Shown: piece after piece, positions 9,307-16,890 of the stretch
Layout of the letters: each line of letters opens with the position of its first letter
How positions within the stretch are numbered: position 1 is the stretch's first letter
NCBI GenBank assembly: GCA_011050465.1
Contig: DRFQ01000005.1
Coordinates: 1-37,656 of the forward strand
Origin: Candidatus Nealsonbacteria bacterium
Lineage (GTDB): Bacteria > Patescibacteriota > Minisyncoccia > Minisyncoccales > RBG-13-36-15
Length of the DNA: 37,656 bases
Reading direction: 5' to 3'
Notes under the pieces: generated by a model
The model's database searches: none
Told to the model about the DNA's origin: nothing
Seen by the model: the letters and a program-made list of their open reading frames with translations, nothing else
Position numbers and translations under genes: made by a program

Positions 9307-9331
9307 TCCAAATTACGAAAGTAATTTGGAG
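9307..9331 (+). promoter_or_regulatory. Perfect GAAA-capped hairpin covering the SD of the fbp gene
   Basis: Arms TCCAAATTAC (9307-9316) and GTAATTTGGA (9321-9330) pair perfectly over 10 bp around a GAAA tetraloop. The only good Shine-Dalgarno for the ATG at 9340 is GGAG (9328-9331), whose first three bases lie in the 3' arm. This suggests translational control or 5'-end mRNA stabilisation. Confidence 0.7.
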
Positions 9332-9339
9332 TAATATAT

Positions 9340-10446
9340 ATGGCGAAAATTACTTTATCAATAATTAAGGCAGATATCGGAAGTATTGGCGGGCATATCA
9401 AACCCAGCCAAAAATTGGTTGAAACAGTTGAAAATTATGTGAAAAAAAAAGGCAAAGGATTGTTCATCGATTACTATATTGGTTTTACCGGTGACGATAT
9501 TGCTATTTTAAGTACTCATCAGAGGGGGGTTTTAGATGAAAAAGTGCACAAACTTTGTTGGGATGCTTTTATAACTGGAACGGAAATGGCGAAAAGTCAG
9601 GGTCTTTATGGGGCAGGTCAGGATTTATTAAAAGATACTTTTTCTGGAAACGTTAAAGGAATGGGGCCGGCTATCGCTGAAATGGAAATTGAAGAAAGGC
9701 CAGCCGAACCTTTTCTTTTCTTTGCTGCAGATAAAACCGACCCCGGGACTTATAATTTGCCATTATACTTAACCTTTACTGACCCGATGCATAATGCGGG
9801 CTTCATGCTTTCTCCTCAAATAAAAAAGGGTTTTAAATTTTTCATTATGGATGTTAGTTATACTAAAGCTGATAAGGTTATTGAATTGAACGCCCCAGAA
9901 GAAATATATGATATTGCAGCTCTCTTGAGAGATCCAGGAAGATTTGTGGTAGAGTCAATTTGGTCAAGAGCTACAAACGAGCAAGCAGCAGTTGTCAGCA
10001 CCACAAGATTACATAATATCGCTGGAAAATATGTTGGTAAAGACGATCCGGTAATGCTAGTAAGAAGCCAAAAAAACTTTCCAGCTACGGGCGAGATCCT
10101 TTCTCCCTATGCTATATCGCCCTATGTTGCAGGCTTTATGCGTGGTTCTCATGTAGGACCTTTAATGCCGGTCAAAAAGAACTCTCCAATTTCATTTTTC
10201 GATGGACCACCAATAGTTTCTTGTTTAGCCTTTTGCGTAAAAGACGGTAAATTGACAGAACCAGCCGATGCTTTCGATCAGCCTTTTTGGGACTATATCA
10301 GAAACAAGACCTCTCGGAAGGCTGAAGAGATAAGGAGACAAGGATTTTATGGCCAGGCTATGCTCCCTTTCACCGAATTAGAATATACCGGCATTACTGA
10401 AACTTTAGAAGAATTGGAAAAAAGATTTATCATTAGAAAAAAATAA
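9340..10446 (+). CDS. fbp: Fructose-1,6-bisphosphate aldolase/phosphatase (archaeal type V, bifunctional)
   Basis: In characterised homologues one enzyme condenses DHAP and glyceraldehyde-3-phosphate to fructose-1,6-bisphosphate and dephosphorylates it to fructose-6-phosphate, making gluconeogenesis unidirectional. At 368 aa it has family length. It shows the hallmark blocks SIIKADIGSIGGH, DYYIGFTGDD, LYGAGQDLLKDTFSGNVKG, EMEIEERPAEPF, ADKTDPGTYNLPLY, HNIAGKYVGKDDPVM, MRGSHVGPLMPV and FDGPP. Tyr231 and the Schiff-base Lys234 match the catalytic pair of the archaeal enzyme, and the many Asp residues are the Mg sites. It heads a tight group (2 nt to the next gene) with ferredoxin and bL25. Expression may be controlled by the SD-covering hairpin. 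Confidence 0.96.
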   Translation: MAKITLSIIKADIGSIGGHIKPSQKLVETVENYVKKKGKGLFIDYYIGFTGDDIAILSTHQRGVLDEKVHKLCWDAFITGTEMAKSQGLYGAGQDLLKDTFSGNVKGMGPAIAEMEIEERPAEPFLFFAADKTDPGTYNLPLYLTFTDPMHNAGFMLSPQIKKGFKFFIMDVSYTKADKVIELNAPEEIYDIAALLRDPGRFVVESIWSRATNEQAAVVSTTRLHNIAGKYVGKDDPVMLVRSQKNFPATGEILSPYAISPYVAGFMRGSHVGPLMPVKKNSPISFFDGPPIVSCLAFCVKDGKLTEPADAFDQPFWDYIRNKTSRKAEEIRRQGFYGQAMLPFTELEYTGITETLEELEKRFIIRKK

Positions 10447-10448
10447 GC

Positions 10449-10895
10449 ATGAAAAAAATCTTGGTTTTCATTGTTCTGATAGTCGTTTTGCTTATCTTAA
10501 TTATTGGTTGGTTCGGCTGGAAGGGTTATAAAATCAAAGAAGAGGGAGCTACTATTACTACCCATAAAGCAGAGTATTTACAGGGAGAAAATCCGAAGAT
10601 AAAAATAACCAACGATTCAAGAGAAGAAATTTGCTTTTCTTCCTGTTATCCTTATTATTTAGAGATAAACGAAGGAGGCTTCGAGTCTTATCAATATGGC
10701 AATTGTTCAGAAGTTGATGTAGTTGAAACTTGTATTAAGCCCAGTCAAATCAAGACCTTTGAGATTCTTTTAGAACGATCAAAAACAGAGAAAGGTCTTC
10801 ACCGGATTGCAATTCCTGCCTGTATTGGTTGTGCCCTTTACGAAGAGTTCAGGCAAGATAAATGGTTTTATTCAAACGATTTTTTTATTAAATAA
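10449..10895 (+). CDS. Small membrane-anchored extracytoplasmic protein, unknown function
   Basis: 148 aa, not recognised. A basic N-terminus and one long hydrophobic helix (about residues 4-24) anchor it. The rest looks like a beta-sandwich (alternating polar/hydrophobic strands, YLQGENPKIKITNDSREEICFSS) with six or more Cys (CFSSC, NCSE, ETC, ACIGCA), suggesting disulfides outside the membrane. The phrase on lacking support such as 'NPKIKITNDS' is typical of Ig-like accessory domains. It is 2 nt from the preceding gene and 14 nt from the ferredoxin gene, so it is part of the operon. Confidence 0.75.
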   Translation: MKKILVFIVLIVVLLILIIGWFGWKGYKIKEEGATITTHKAEYLQGENPKIKITNDSREEICFSSCYPYYLEINEGGFESYQYGNCSEVDVVETCIKPSQIKTFEILLERSKTEKGLHRIAIPACIGCALYEEFRQDKWFYSNDFFIK

Positions 10896-10909
10896 CGTTT
10901 TTTCTGATA

Positions 10910-11131
10910 ATGACGAAGATAATTCAGGAACGTGAAAAATGCATTGGATGTGGTTCTTGCGTAGTTTTGTGCCCGAAATTTTGGGAGATGGACGAAGATG
11001 GAAAGAGCAATTTGAAAGAGGGAAGAAAAAATTCAGAAGGGAATTATGAGCTGGAGGTAGAAGAAATAGAATGCAATCAGGAGGCTGCCGATAGCTGCCC
11101 GGTCCAGATAATTCATATTATTAAAAAATAG
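10910..11131 (+). CDS. Single-cluster [4Fe-4S] ferredoxin
   Basis: A 73-aa low-potential electron carrier. CIGCGSC (Cys11, Cys14, Cys17) plus the distal Cys63 in SCPVQ are the expected [4Fe-4S] ligands. Cys21 (before Pro) and Cys55 are at the positions that form a disulfide instead of a second cluster in Thermotoga/Desulfovibrio-type monocluster ferredoxins. The acidic surface (many Glu/Asp) is typical. The partner enzyme is not in the window; pyruvate:ferredoxin oxidoreductase would fit the surrounding acetyl-CoA/pyruvate genes (inference). It is 1 nt from the bL25 gene. Confidence 0.93.
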   Translation: MTKIIQEREKCIGCGSCVVLCPKFWEMDEDGKSNLKEGRKNSEGNYELEVEEIECNQEAADSCPVQIIHIIKK

Positions 11132-11132
11132 A

Positions 11133-11798
11133 ATGCTTATTCTCTCAGCAAAAATTCGCCAAGACACCAAGAAAAAAGCAAAAGCCCTTAAAGAAAAGGG
11201 CCTTTTAGCTGCTGTGGTTTATGGGCCAAAATTGAAAACTCTTTCCCTGGAGGTTGACCTTAAGGAGTTTAAAAAAACATATAAAGAGGCGGGAGAAAGC
11301 TCTTTAATTAAATTACGACTACCGGGGCTAAAAAAAGAGTATCCTGTCTTAATTTACGAAATTCAAAAGGATTCTATTTCAGATGAGCCAATTCATGTTG
11401 ATTTTTACCAGACCTCTCTTACTAAAGAGGTTGAGGCCGAGGTTCCTTTGGCTTTTGAAGGAGAGGCTAAGGCTGTTAAGGAATTAGGGGGGACTTTGGT
11501 TAGAAATATTTCAGAGCTTAGAGTAAAATCCTTACCCCAAAATCTTCCCAAAGAAATTAAAGTTTCGATTGAAAGTTTAAAAACTTTTGAAGATAAAATT
11601 CTAATTCAGGATTTAAAGCTGCCAAAAGAAATAAAAATTCTGAAAGAGCCAGATGAAGTTATAGTTTTAGTTACTCCGCCAGAAAAAGTTGAAGAAGAAT
11701 TAGAAAAACCGGTTGAAGAGAAGGTGGAAGAAATTAAAATAGCGGGAAAAGAAGAGAAGACAGAGGGAGAAGAGAGGATTGAAAGCAGCGAACAATAA
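11133..11798 (+). CDS. rplY: Ribosomal protein bL25 (TL5/Ctc type)
   Basis: Binds 5S rRNA in the large subunit. The 221 aa include the N-terminal L25 barrel (LSAKIRQDTKKKAKALKEKGLLAAVVYG) and the C-terminal TL5/Ctc beta domain (HVDFYQTSLTKEVEAEVPLAFEGEAKAV, LPQNLPKEIKVSIESLK). The domain ends in PDEVIVLVTPP, and a Glu/Lys-rich disordered tail of about 40 residues follows. The length fits the long Ctc form and not the ~95-aa E. coli L25. It starts 1 nt after the ferredoxin stop and lies 32 nt before the transglycosylase gene. Confidence 0.95.
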   Translation: MLILSAKIRQDTKKKAKALKEKGLLAAVVYGPKLKTLSLEVDLKEFKKTYKEAGESSLIKLRLPGLKKEYPVLIYEIQKDSISDEPIHVDFYQTSLTKEVEAEVPLAFEGEAKAVKELGGTLVRNISELRVKSLPQNLPKEIKVSIESLKTFEDKILIQDLKLPKEIKILKEPDEVIVLVTPPEKVEEELEKPVEEKVEEIKIAGKEEKTEGEERIESSEQ

Positions 11799-11830
11799 TC
11801 TGTAATCGACAATTCGGATTATTCTCAAAA

Positions 11831-13177
11831 ATGACCAGATTAAGGTTTCTTAAAATTTTCCTTAGTATTTTACTGTTTTTAGCTTTTGTTTTACCTGGCT
11901 TCCAGGGCCTTGCTTTAACGTCTCAAGAGGAGCGTCAAGCCCTAGAGAAGGAACTTGAAGGGCTGGAGGAACAGATTACTCAATATGAAAACGATATCAC
12001 TAAAACCCAACAAGAGAAAAAGACCCTTCAAAATCAAATTTATATTCTAAAGAGTAGAATTGAGAAATTAAACCTCCAAATTCAGAGTTCAACTGTAATG
12101 ATAAGAGATGTCGGTTTCCAGATTAAAGATACGGGATATTCTATTGAGGTGACTGGCGGGAATATCGGAAATTCTCGTCAGAAATTAGCTAATATTTTAC
12201 GTTTAATCTATGAAGAAGACCAGAGGTCTTTATTTGAAGCATTGCTTTTAGAAGATGAGCTTTCTGATTTCTTTGAGAATTTGGCTGGACTGGAAGCTTT
12301 GAGCATTGAAAGCGCTCAATTGCTGCAAAGTATTAAAAAACTTAAGTCACAACTCGAGATTCAAAAAGAAAATTTAGATGACGAGAAAATAGACCTCGAA
12401 AGATTGCTGGCCATTCAAGTGCTCCAAAAAAAAGAGGGCGAGCAGGTCAAATTAGACAAATCTTATCTTTTAGATAAAACTAAGGGCAAAGAAGCCATTT
12501 ATCAAAAATATCTTCAAGAAACTCAGGCCAAAGCAGCCGAAATTAGAAAGAGAATTTTCGAATTAGTCGGTGTACCAGAAGCGCCAACTTTTGGAGAAGC
12601 CTTGGATTTGGCTTATTACGTTGAGAGTGTTACCGGAGTAAGGCCAGCTCTTGTATTGGCAGTTTTGACTCAAGAATCAAATATTGGTAAAAATGTTGGG
12701 CAATGTTACTTGTCGAATCCGAAAACAGGAGCAGGGGTTAGAATTAGCAATAGTGACAAAGAAATTCCCAGAGTAATGAAGCCCTCACGCGATGTCTCTC
12801 CTTTTTTAAATATTACAAAGGCCTTGGGTCGAGACCCTTACGGCACTCCGGTTTCTTGTCCAATGTCTTTTGGTTGGGGAGGGGCAATGGGACCAGCCCA
12901 ATTTATTCCTTCCACCTGGAATATATATAAGGATAGGGCGGCTAAAATTACGGGCAAGACCGCTGATCCTTGGGATATCAGGGATGCTTTTTTGGCCGCT
13001 GCTTTATATTTATCAGACTATGGGGCAGCTAATCAGACCTATAATTCAGAGTGGAAAGCAGTGATGATTTATTTTTCGGGTTCTACTAATCCAAGGTATC
13101 GATTTTACGGAGACTCTGTTATGGGTTTAGCCAATAAGTATCAGGCCGATATTGAAACAATTGAAAAAAGTCAATAG
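11831..13177 (+). CDS. Secreted coiled-coil lytic transglycosylase-like protein
   Basis: 448 aa. The N-terminal signal peptide (hydrophobic about residues 9-28) is followed by a long coiled coil (about 35-240, Gln/Glu/Lys heptads) like the PcsB/EnvC N-terminal regions that attach hydrolases to the division machinery. The C-terminal domain (about 250-440) resembles a lytic transglycosylase. ALVLAVLTQESNIGKN carries the probable catalytic Glu, and GGAMGPAQFIPSTW is the MltB/SLT_2-type substrate motif. It likely cleaves septal or lateral-wall peptidoglycan. No catalytic residue appears missing. The stop precedes a bidirectional terminator. Confidence 0.88.
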   Translation: MTRLRFLKIFLSILLFLAFVLPGFQGLALTSQEERQALEKELEGLEEQITQYENDITKTQQEKKTLQNQIYILKSRIEKLNLQIQSSTVMIRDVGFQIKDTGYSIEVTGGNIGNSRQKLANILRLIYEEDQRSLFEALLLEDELSDFFENLAGLEALSIESAQLLQSIKKLKSQLEIQKENLDDEKIDLERLLAIQVLQKKEGEQVKLDKSYLLDKTKGKEAIYQKYLQETQAKAAEIRKRIFELVGVPEAPTFGEALDLAYYVESVTGVRPALVLAVLTQESNIGKNVGQCYLSNPKTGAGVRISNSDKEIPRVMKPSRDVSPFLNITKALGRDPYGTPVSCPMSFGWGGAMGPAQFIPSTWNIYKDRAAKITGKTADPWDIRDAFLAAALYLSDYGAANQTYNSEWKAVMIYFSGSTNPRYRFYGDSVMGLANKYQADIETIEKSQ

Positions 13178-13248
13178 GTTCGTTTATCTGTCTGAGCCAA
13201 CTGAGCCAACAAAAAAATCGCCAACTCCGGCTCCGTTCAGCGCAAACT

Positions 13249-13275
13249 AAAAAATCGCCTTTGAGGCGATTTTTT
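13249..13275. terminator. Bidirectional Rho-independent terminator between convergent genes
   Basis: AAAAAATCGCC and GGCGATTTTTT pair perfectly over 11 bp around TTTGA. It serves both the + strand transglycosylase gene and the - strand prfA. The arm sequence AAAAATCGCC recurs at 13211, 18421 and 19854. Just upstream, CTGAGCCAA is tandemly repeated (13192-13209). Confidence 0.9.
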
Positions 13276-13294
13276 CAATAAGAAGAATAATCCC

Positions 13295-14332
13295 TTATAA
13301 ATTGGCTCTTAGGTTTTTGATAACAATTCCTAACTTTCCTTCGAAAATTTCTTCTAAATTTTTCCAACTTTTTTTAATCCGATGATCGGTTAATCTATTT
13401 TGAGGAAAGTTATAAGTTCTGATTTTTTCAGCTCTTTTTGCCCAGCCAATTTGAGTTTTTCTTTTTTCATGAAGTTCTTCCTGATCAGCCATCTCTTTCT
13501 TTTCTAGAAGTTTAGCCTCCAGAATTGTCATTGCGTTTTCTTTATTTTGACGTTGGTTTCTTTCAGCTTGAGAAGTTACAACAATACCAGAGGGTAGATG
13601 AGTAATTCTTACTGCCGTTTCTCTTTTGTTGACATGTTGTCCGCCAGGACCAGAAGCTCGATAAAGGTCAATCTTTAAGTCACTAGGATTTATTTTAATC
13701 TGGGTTTTTTTTGGCTTTGGCAAAACAGCCACCGTAGTTGTTGAAGTATGAATTCTTCCTAATTTTTCAGTTTCAGGTATTCTTTGAACCCGGTGCACTC
13801 CTCCTTCGTATTGCATTTCCGAGAAAACATTACTACCAGATAATTCAAATATTACCTCTTTATAGCCCCCCAAATCACCCAACCTTGAAGCCAAAGTTCT
13901 TTGCTTCCAGCCACAAGATTGAGCATATTTTGAATACATTCTAAAAAGATCTTTAGCAAAAAGAGAGGCTTCTTCTCCGCCGGTACCAGCCCGAATTTCA
14001 ATAATTACAGAATCAATTCTTGGTTCTTCTTCTCTTTTCAACAGGTTATTTAACTCATTTTTTAACTTTTCTTCTTGATTATAGAGATTAGATAATTCAC
14101 TCTCAGCTAGACCGATAAGAGACGGATTTTCTTTAGCATTTAAAATCGTTTGGTCTTCTTCAATCCTTTTTTTTATATCCTGAAGTTCATTGGTCTTAGT
14201 AATGATTTTTTCGAGATAATTCTTTTTTTTTGATAATTCTTCAAAATTTCCCCAATTCGACACCAGCTCAGGGTCACTGAGCTTTTTAATAATGTCGTCG
14301 TATTCTTTTTGGGTCTCTTCGGGGCTTACCAT
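13295..14332 (-). CDS. prfA: Peptide chain release factor 1
   Basis: Recognises UAA/UAG and triggers peptidyl-tRNA hydrolysis. At 345 aa it is slightly shorter than usual (about 355-360). The stop-codon recognition motif is PET (residues 186-188, as in Bacillus RF1), and the catalytic GGQ lies at 230-232 within ASGPGGQHVNKRETAVRITH. The C-terminal RAEKIRTYNFPQNRLTDHRI is conserved. The PxT motif rather than SPF excludes RF2. It lies 7 nt downstream of the bL31 gene, a common CPR arrangement, and shares the bidirectional terminator. Confidence 0.97.
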   Translation of the reverse strand: MVSPEETQKEYDDIIKKLSDPELVSNWGNFEELSKKKNYLEKIITKTNELQDIKKRIEEDQTILNAKENPSLIGLAESELSNLYNQEEKLKNELNNLLKREEEPRIDSVIIEIRAGTGGEEASLFAKDLFRMYSKYAQSCGWKQRTLASRLGDLGGYKEVIFELSGSNVFSEMQYEGGVHRVQRIPETEKLGRIHTSTTTVAVLPKPKKTQIKINPSDLKIDLYRASGPGGQHVNKRETAVRITHLPSGIVVTSQAERNQRQNKENAMTILEAKLLEKKEMADQEELHEKRKTQIGWAKRAEKIRTYNFPQNRLTDHRIKKSWKNLEEIFEGKLGIVIKNLRANL

Positions 14333-14339
14333 GACAAAT

Positions 14340-14555
14340 TTATTTTTGTTTCCGTTTCTTGGCTAATCTCTTTCTGAATCTTTCGACTTGCCCCATCGTA
14401 TCTATAATTTTCTCTTTACCAGTATAAAAAGGATGGCATTTAGAGCAAATTTCAACTTCAATGTATTCTTTGGTTGAACCAACCTCAAAAGTATTGCCGC
14501 AGGCACAAATCACGCGACAATTATTATAGTACTTTGGATGTATATCTTTTTTCAT
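14340..14555 (-). CDS. rpmE: Ribosomal protein bL31, zinc-type
   Basis: A large-subunit protein bridging to the small-subunit head. The start [10 protein letters not shown] is chosen at the ATG at 14555; the frame extends three codons to a TTG at 14564, but the family begins MK.DIHP. The metal ligands CACG and [11 protein letters not shown] place it in the zinc-binding (C+) form. A Lys/Arg-rich tail ends the 71-aa protein. It lies 7 nt upstream of prfA on the same strand. Confidence 0.95.
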   Translation of the reverse strand: MKKDIHPKYYNNCRVICACGNTFEVGSTKEYIEVEICSKCHPFYTGKEKIIDTMGQVERFRKRLAKKRKQK

Positions 14556-14650
14556 AATAATCAATTAGAACGAAATGAAATTATTAATAATCCGAAATTA
14601 AAAATATCCAACCGAAGATTTGCGTTGGAGGTACAATGTTTTCTCAGAAT

Positions 14651-14743
14651 CTATTTCACTACAAATCCACTTATATAATTAGATAGATACCAGACTAATA
14701 CAAAAAGGAGAATTATACCGGTGAAAAGGTCAAATCTACTCAT
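14651..14743 (-). CDS. 30-aa single-helix membrane mini-protein (candidate)
   Basis: A short ATG-started frame encodes a protein beginning MSRFDLFTGIILLFVLVWY. It goes on LSNYISGFVVK and stops. It is one transmembrane helix with a charged N-terminus and a terminal Lys. Upstream on the - strand are TATACT (14757-14752) 8 nt before the ATG and a TTGATT/TATAAT pair (14790-14785 and 14768-14763, 16-nt spacer), which would give a very short leader. It is not a shadow of another gene. Function unknown; it lies between the DUF3467 and bL31 genes in an otherwise empty 290-bp gap. Confidence 0.6.
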   Translation of the reverse strand: MSRFDLFTGIILLFVLVWYLSNYISGFVVK

Positions 14744-14798
14744 ATAATTTTAGTATAACCTTATTATAGTTATCTGGCTCGAAAAATCAATACTCATA

Positions 14799-14829
14799 GG
14801 AGACTTAGATCTCCATAAGTTTTTTGCAC
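14799..14829. other. Hairpin downstream of DUF3467 gene
   Basis: GGAGA/TCTCC around CTTAGA, with TTTTTT following on the + strand. It lies 3' of the - strand DUF3467 gene, but the T-run is on the other side, so its role as a terminator for that gene is doubtful. Confidence 0.35.
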
Positions 14830-14853
14830 TGACCGAAAGTTCATTCTGAATAA

Positions 14854-15132
14854 TTAAGGTTGGAATCCTATGTGTGCCCCAGATTCTTTGGCTTCTTCAA
14901 CTGAGCCAAATTTATCTTCATATTTTTTCATATTCTCTTGCAAAACTCCAATCATTTTTTTGAGATGTCGTGGGCTCATTATTACCCTGGAGGCCAAAAT
15001 TCCCTGAGGCGGAAAGACGGTAAAAAAATCAAGATAAAACTCCTCTTTTGTATGAGAGATCATCATTGAATTAGAGTAGACGCCCTTTAAATCATCATCC
15101 TTTGCTTTGATTTTTATTTGTTTTTGTTCCAT
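14854..15132 (-). CDS. DUF3467 family protein
   Basis: 92 aa with the family signature: GVYSNSMMISHTKEEFYLDF, then PPQGILASRVIMSPRHLKKM and a C-terminal ENMKKYEDKFG helix. DUF3467 proteins are small cytoplasmic proteins widespread in bacteria, including CPR. Their biochemical role is not established. It is preceded at 12 nt by a small conserved-looking ORF on the same strand, suggesting a two-gene unit. Confidence 0.9.
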   Translation of the reverse strand: MEQKQIKIKAKDDDLKGVYSNSMMISHTKEEFYLDFFTVFPPQGILASRVIMSPRHLKKMIGVLQENMKKYEDKFGSVEEAKESGAHIGFQP

Positions 15133-15144
15133 ACTATTAATCTA

Positions 15145-15360
15145 TTATCTTCTACTTAAAGTATAAGTACCATCTGAATTATAGCTGATAGTGTACTGAC
15201 CCTCAAAGTCATCCTCAAATTGGGCAGAACGACGAAGCCTGGCTTGTTCAAAAAAAACTTTAGCTTCATCATATTGCAAATCTTGAAGAAGATATTTTAT
15301 CCCATTATAATCCTCATCTTCATATTTAGTTCTATAGCCGTGAATTGATATCTGTTTCAT
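15145..15360 (-). CDS. Small acidic protein, unknown function
   Basis: 71 aa, not recognised. It is rich in Tyr, Asp and Glu, with a predicted helix (YDEAKVFFEQARLRRSAQFED) followed by a beta hairpin (GQYTISYNSDGTYTLSRR). No membrane segment or Cys. It is 12 nt upstream of the DUF3467 gene on the same strand, so probably co-transcribed. Confidence 0.7.
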   Translation of the reverse strand: MKQISIHGYRTKYEDEDYNGIKYLLQDLQYDEAKVFFEQARLRRSAQFEDDFEGQYTISYNSDGTYTLSRR

Positions 15361-15424
15361 AATGTTTATTAAACGAAATATTAGTAAAGTTAATTTATTT
15401 TCGACCTTTTTAAAGAAAAATGTG

Positions 15425-15940
15425 CTATTCAGTAAAATTTTCGTAGCAAGTGATTTCTTCTAAATCCTTCCTTATTTTTGACGCAGGTTTGTCAGCTGGA
15501 AAGCCAAGTGGCATTAAAGCAACTACTTTGTATTTCTCAGGAATTTTAAGAACTTCTTTAACCTCTTTTTGAGAGAAACCTCCCACCCAGCAGGTTCCCA
15601 GGCCCTCTTCTACGGCAGATAGGGCAATATGTTCCATAGCAATTCCCAAATCCACCGCATAAGCCGGTACTTCAGAACCCATAATGTAATCAGGATCTAA
15701 AGCGACACCAACAATCACCATTGGGGTCTGGGCAATAAATTCTTGATTTCTGGCGGCTTCACTTAGCTGTTTTCTTTTTTCTGGATTTTTGACTACTATA
15801 AATTTCCAGTCCTGTTTATTTTTGGCAGAAGGCGCCAGTCTTACAGCCTCCAATATCCTTTTTAGACTTTCTTCCGGCACAGCGTCTGGTTTATAACTTC
15901 TTACTGCCCGTCTTGTTTTAACGGCTTCTTGAACATCCAT
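15425..15940 (-). CDS. Nitroreductase-family flavoprotein
   Basis: 171 aa, typical for the short nitroreductase/FMN-dependent oxidoreductase group. RRAVRSYKPD at the N-terminus and LAPSAKNKQDWKFIVV contribute FMN phosphate and ring contacts; VDLGIAMEHIALSAVEEGLGTCWVGGF is the conserved central helix and loop. It probably uses NAD(P)H to reduce an unidentified acceptor; family membership does not fix the substrate. It lies 13 nt downstream of the SIMPL-domain gene on the same strand, likely one operon. Confidence 0.9.
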   Translation of the reverse strand: MDVQEAVKTRRAVRSYKPDAVPEESLKRILEAVRLAPSAKNKQDWKFIVVKNPEKRKQLSEAARNQEFIAQTPMVIVGVALDPDYIMGSEVPAYAVDLGIAMEHIALSAVEEGLGTCWVGGFSQKEVKEVLKIPEKYKVVALMPLGFPADKPASKIRKDLEEITCYENFTE

Positions 15941-15953
15941 TTTTTTATCTAAT

Positions 15954-16766
15954 TTAATTAATTTCGTAAGTGATAGTTACTGTAACTGTTATTTTATTTT
16001 CGCCAGTTTCTATTTGGGGCACTTCAGCCTCGTCTATGCCCGCCATTTCTTCAAATCCTAATCCATAATAGCGGGGGAGAGCACTGCTTTCGCTGAAATT
16101 GGTGATTCTGACTAAATTCACTCCCAACTGAGAGGCTAATTTCTTTGCTTTGATTTTGGCTTTGTCGATTGCCTGTTTTCTGGCCTCTGCTTTCAGTTCA
16201 TCTTGTTTATCAATAGTGAATTGCAGATTTCCGACTTGGTTGGCGCCGGCAGTAGTTGCTCCTTCAATAATTTTACCAATGTTCTTCATATCTCTAATTT
16301 TCACTTGAAGACTTTGAGTTATTTCATATCCAACAAGGACTCTTTTTCCTTCAGGATAGAGAGGAATTCCAGTTTCCTTGAACCATTCATAGCGGGGATA
16401 AATATTAAAACTAGTGGTTTTTAAGTCTTTTTCTTCAACGCCTTCTTCTTTTGCAGAATCAATGACTCTGTTCATTTTTTCTGTGTTTTTGTTCATTGCT
16501 CCAGCAATTGTCTTGGCCTCTGTTTTTACCGAGAAACTGATTAGGGCTAAGTCTGGCTTTGCGTAAATTTCGCCAATATTGGAAATTGTAATTGTATTTT
16601 TTGTCTCAATTTCCTGGCCGATATATTTACCTGTTTTGATTTTATTTTGGATATCAACCAGTGTCGAAACAATCAAGACAGCTAGAAATATGTTCAAAAG
16701 GACAATAAAGACAGCCAATAAAGCTTTCTTTTTTTCTTTTAAATTTTTAAAATCTTCGTGATCCAT
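15954..16766 (-). CDS. SIMPL-domain (DUF541) membrane-anchored protein
   Basis: About 270 aa from the ATG at 16766 (MDHEDFKNLKEKKK); a TTG three codons earlier at 16775 is less likely. One hydrophobic anchor (about residues 15-36) precedes an extracytoplasmic SIMPL/DUF541 domain. Its marks are ISNIGEIYAKPDLALISFSVKT, NTEKMNRVIDSAKEEGVEEKDLKTTSFNIYPRYEW, RVLVGYEITQSLQVKIRD and the C-terminal ITVTVTITYEI. E. coli YggE is a homologue linked to oxidative stress, but no mechanism is known. It is first in a probable operon with the nitroreductase. Confidence 0.92.
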   Translation of the reverse strand: MDHEDFKNLKEKKKALLAVFIVLLNIFLAVLIVSTLVDIQNKIKTGKYIGQEIETKNTITISNIGEIYAKPDLALISFSVKTEAKTIAGAMNKNTEKMNRVIDSAKEEGVEEKDLKTTSFNIYPRYEWFKETGIPLYPEGKRVLVGYEITQSLQVKIRDMKNIGKIIEGATTAGANQVGNLQFTIDKQDELKAEARKQAIDKAKIKAKKLASQLGVNLVRITNFSESSALPRYYGLGFEEMAGIDEAEVPQIETGENKITVTVTITYEIN

Positions 16767-16884
16767 AATTATCAATTCTTAATTCCGGAGGGATCAAGGT
16801 TCTGAAAACTTTGTTTCCCACGGTTCTTAATTTTATTTTTTCGACCTTTTTTGTGACTTTATATTTCTTTAAGATATTTTCCAA
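16747..16884 (-). CDS. Possible 45-codon ORF between ZIP and SIMPL genes
   Basis: A Lys/Arg-rich frame with a TTG start reads MENILKKYKVTKKVEKIKLR, then TVGNKVFRTLIPPELRIDNY and GSRRF. It continues the ZIP reading frame just after the ZIP stop codon and overlaps the SIMPL start by 20 nt. The composition looks protein-like and it fills the only gap here. There is no Shine-Dalgarno and the start is weak, so it could also be the ghost of a longer C-terminal extension of the upstream protein. Confidence 0.25.
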   Translation of the reverse strand: MENILKKYKVTKKVEKIKLRTVGNKVFRTLIPPELRIDNYGSRRF

Positions 16885-16890
16885 AGCTTT

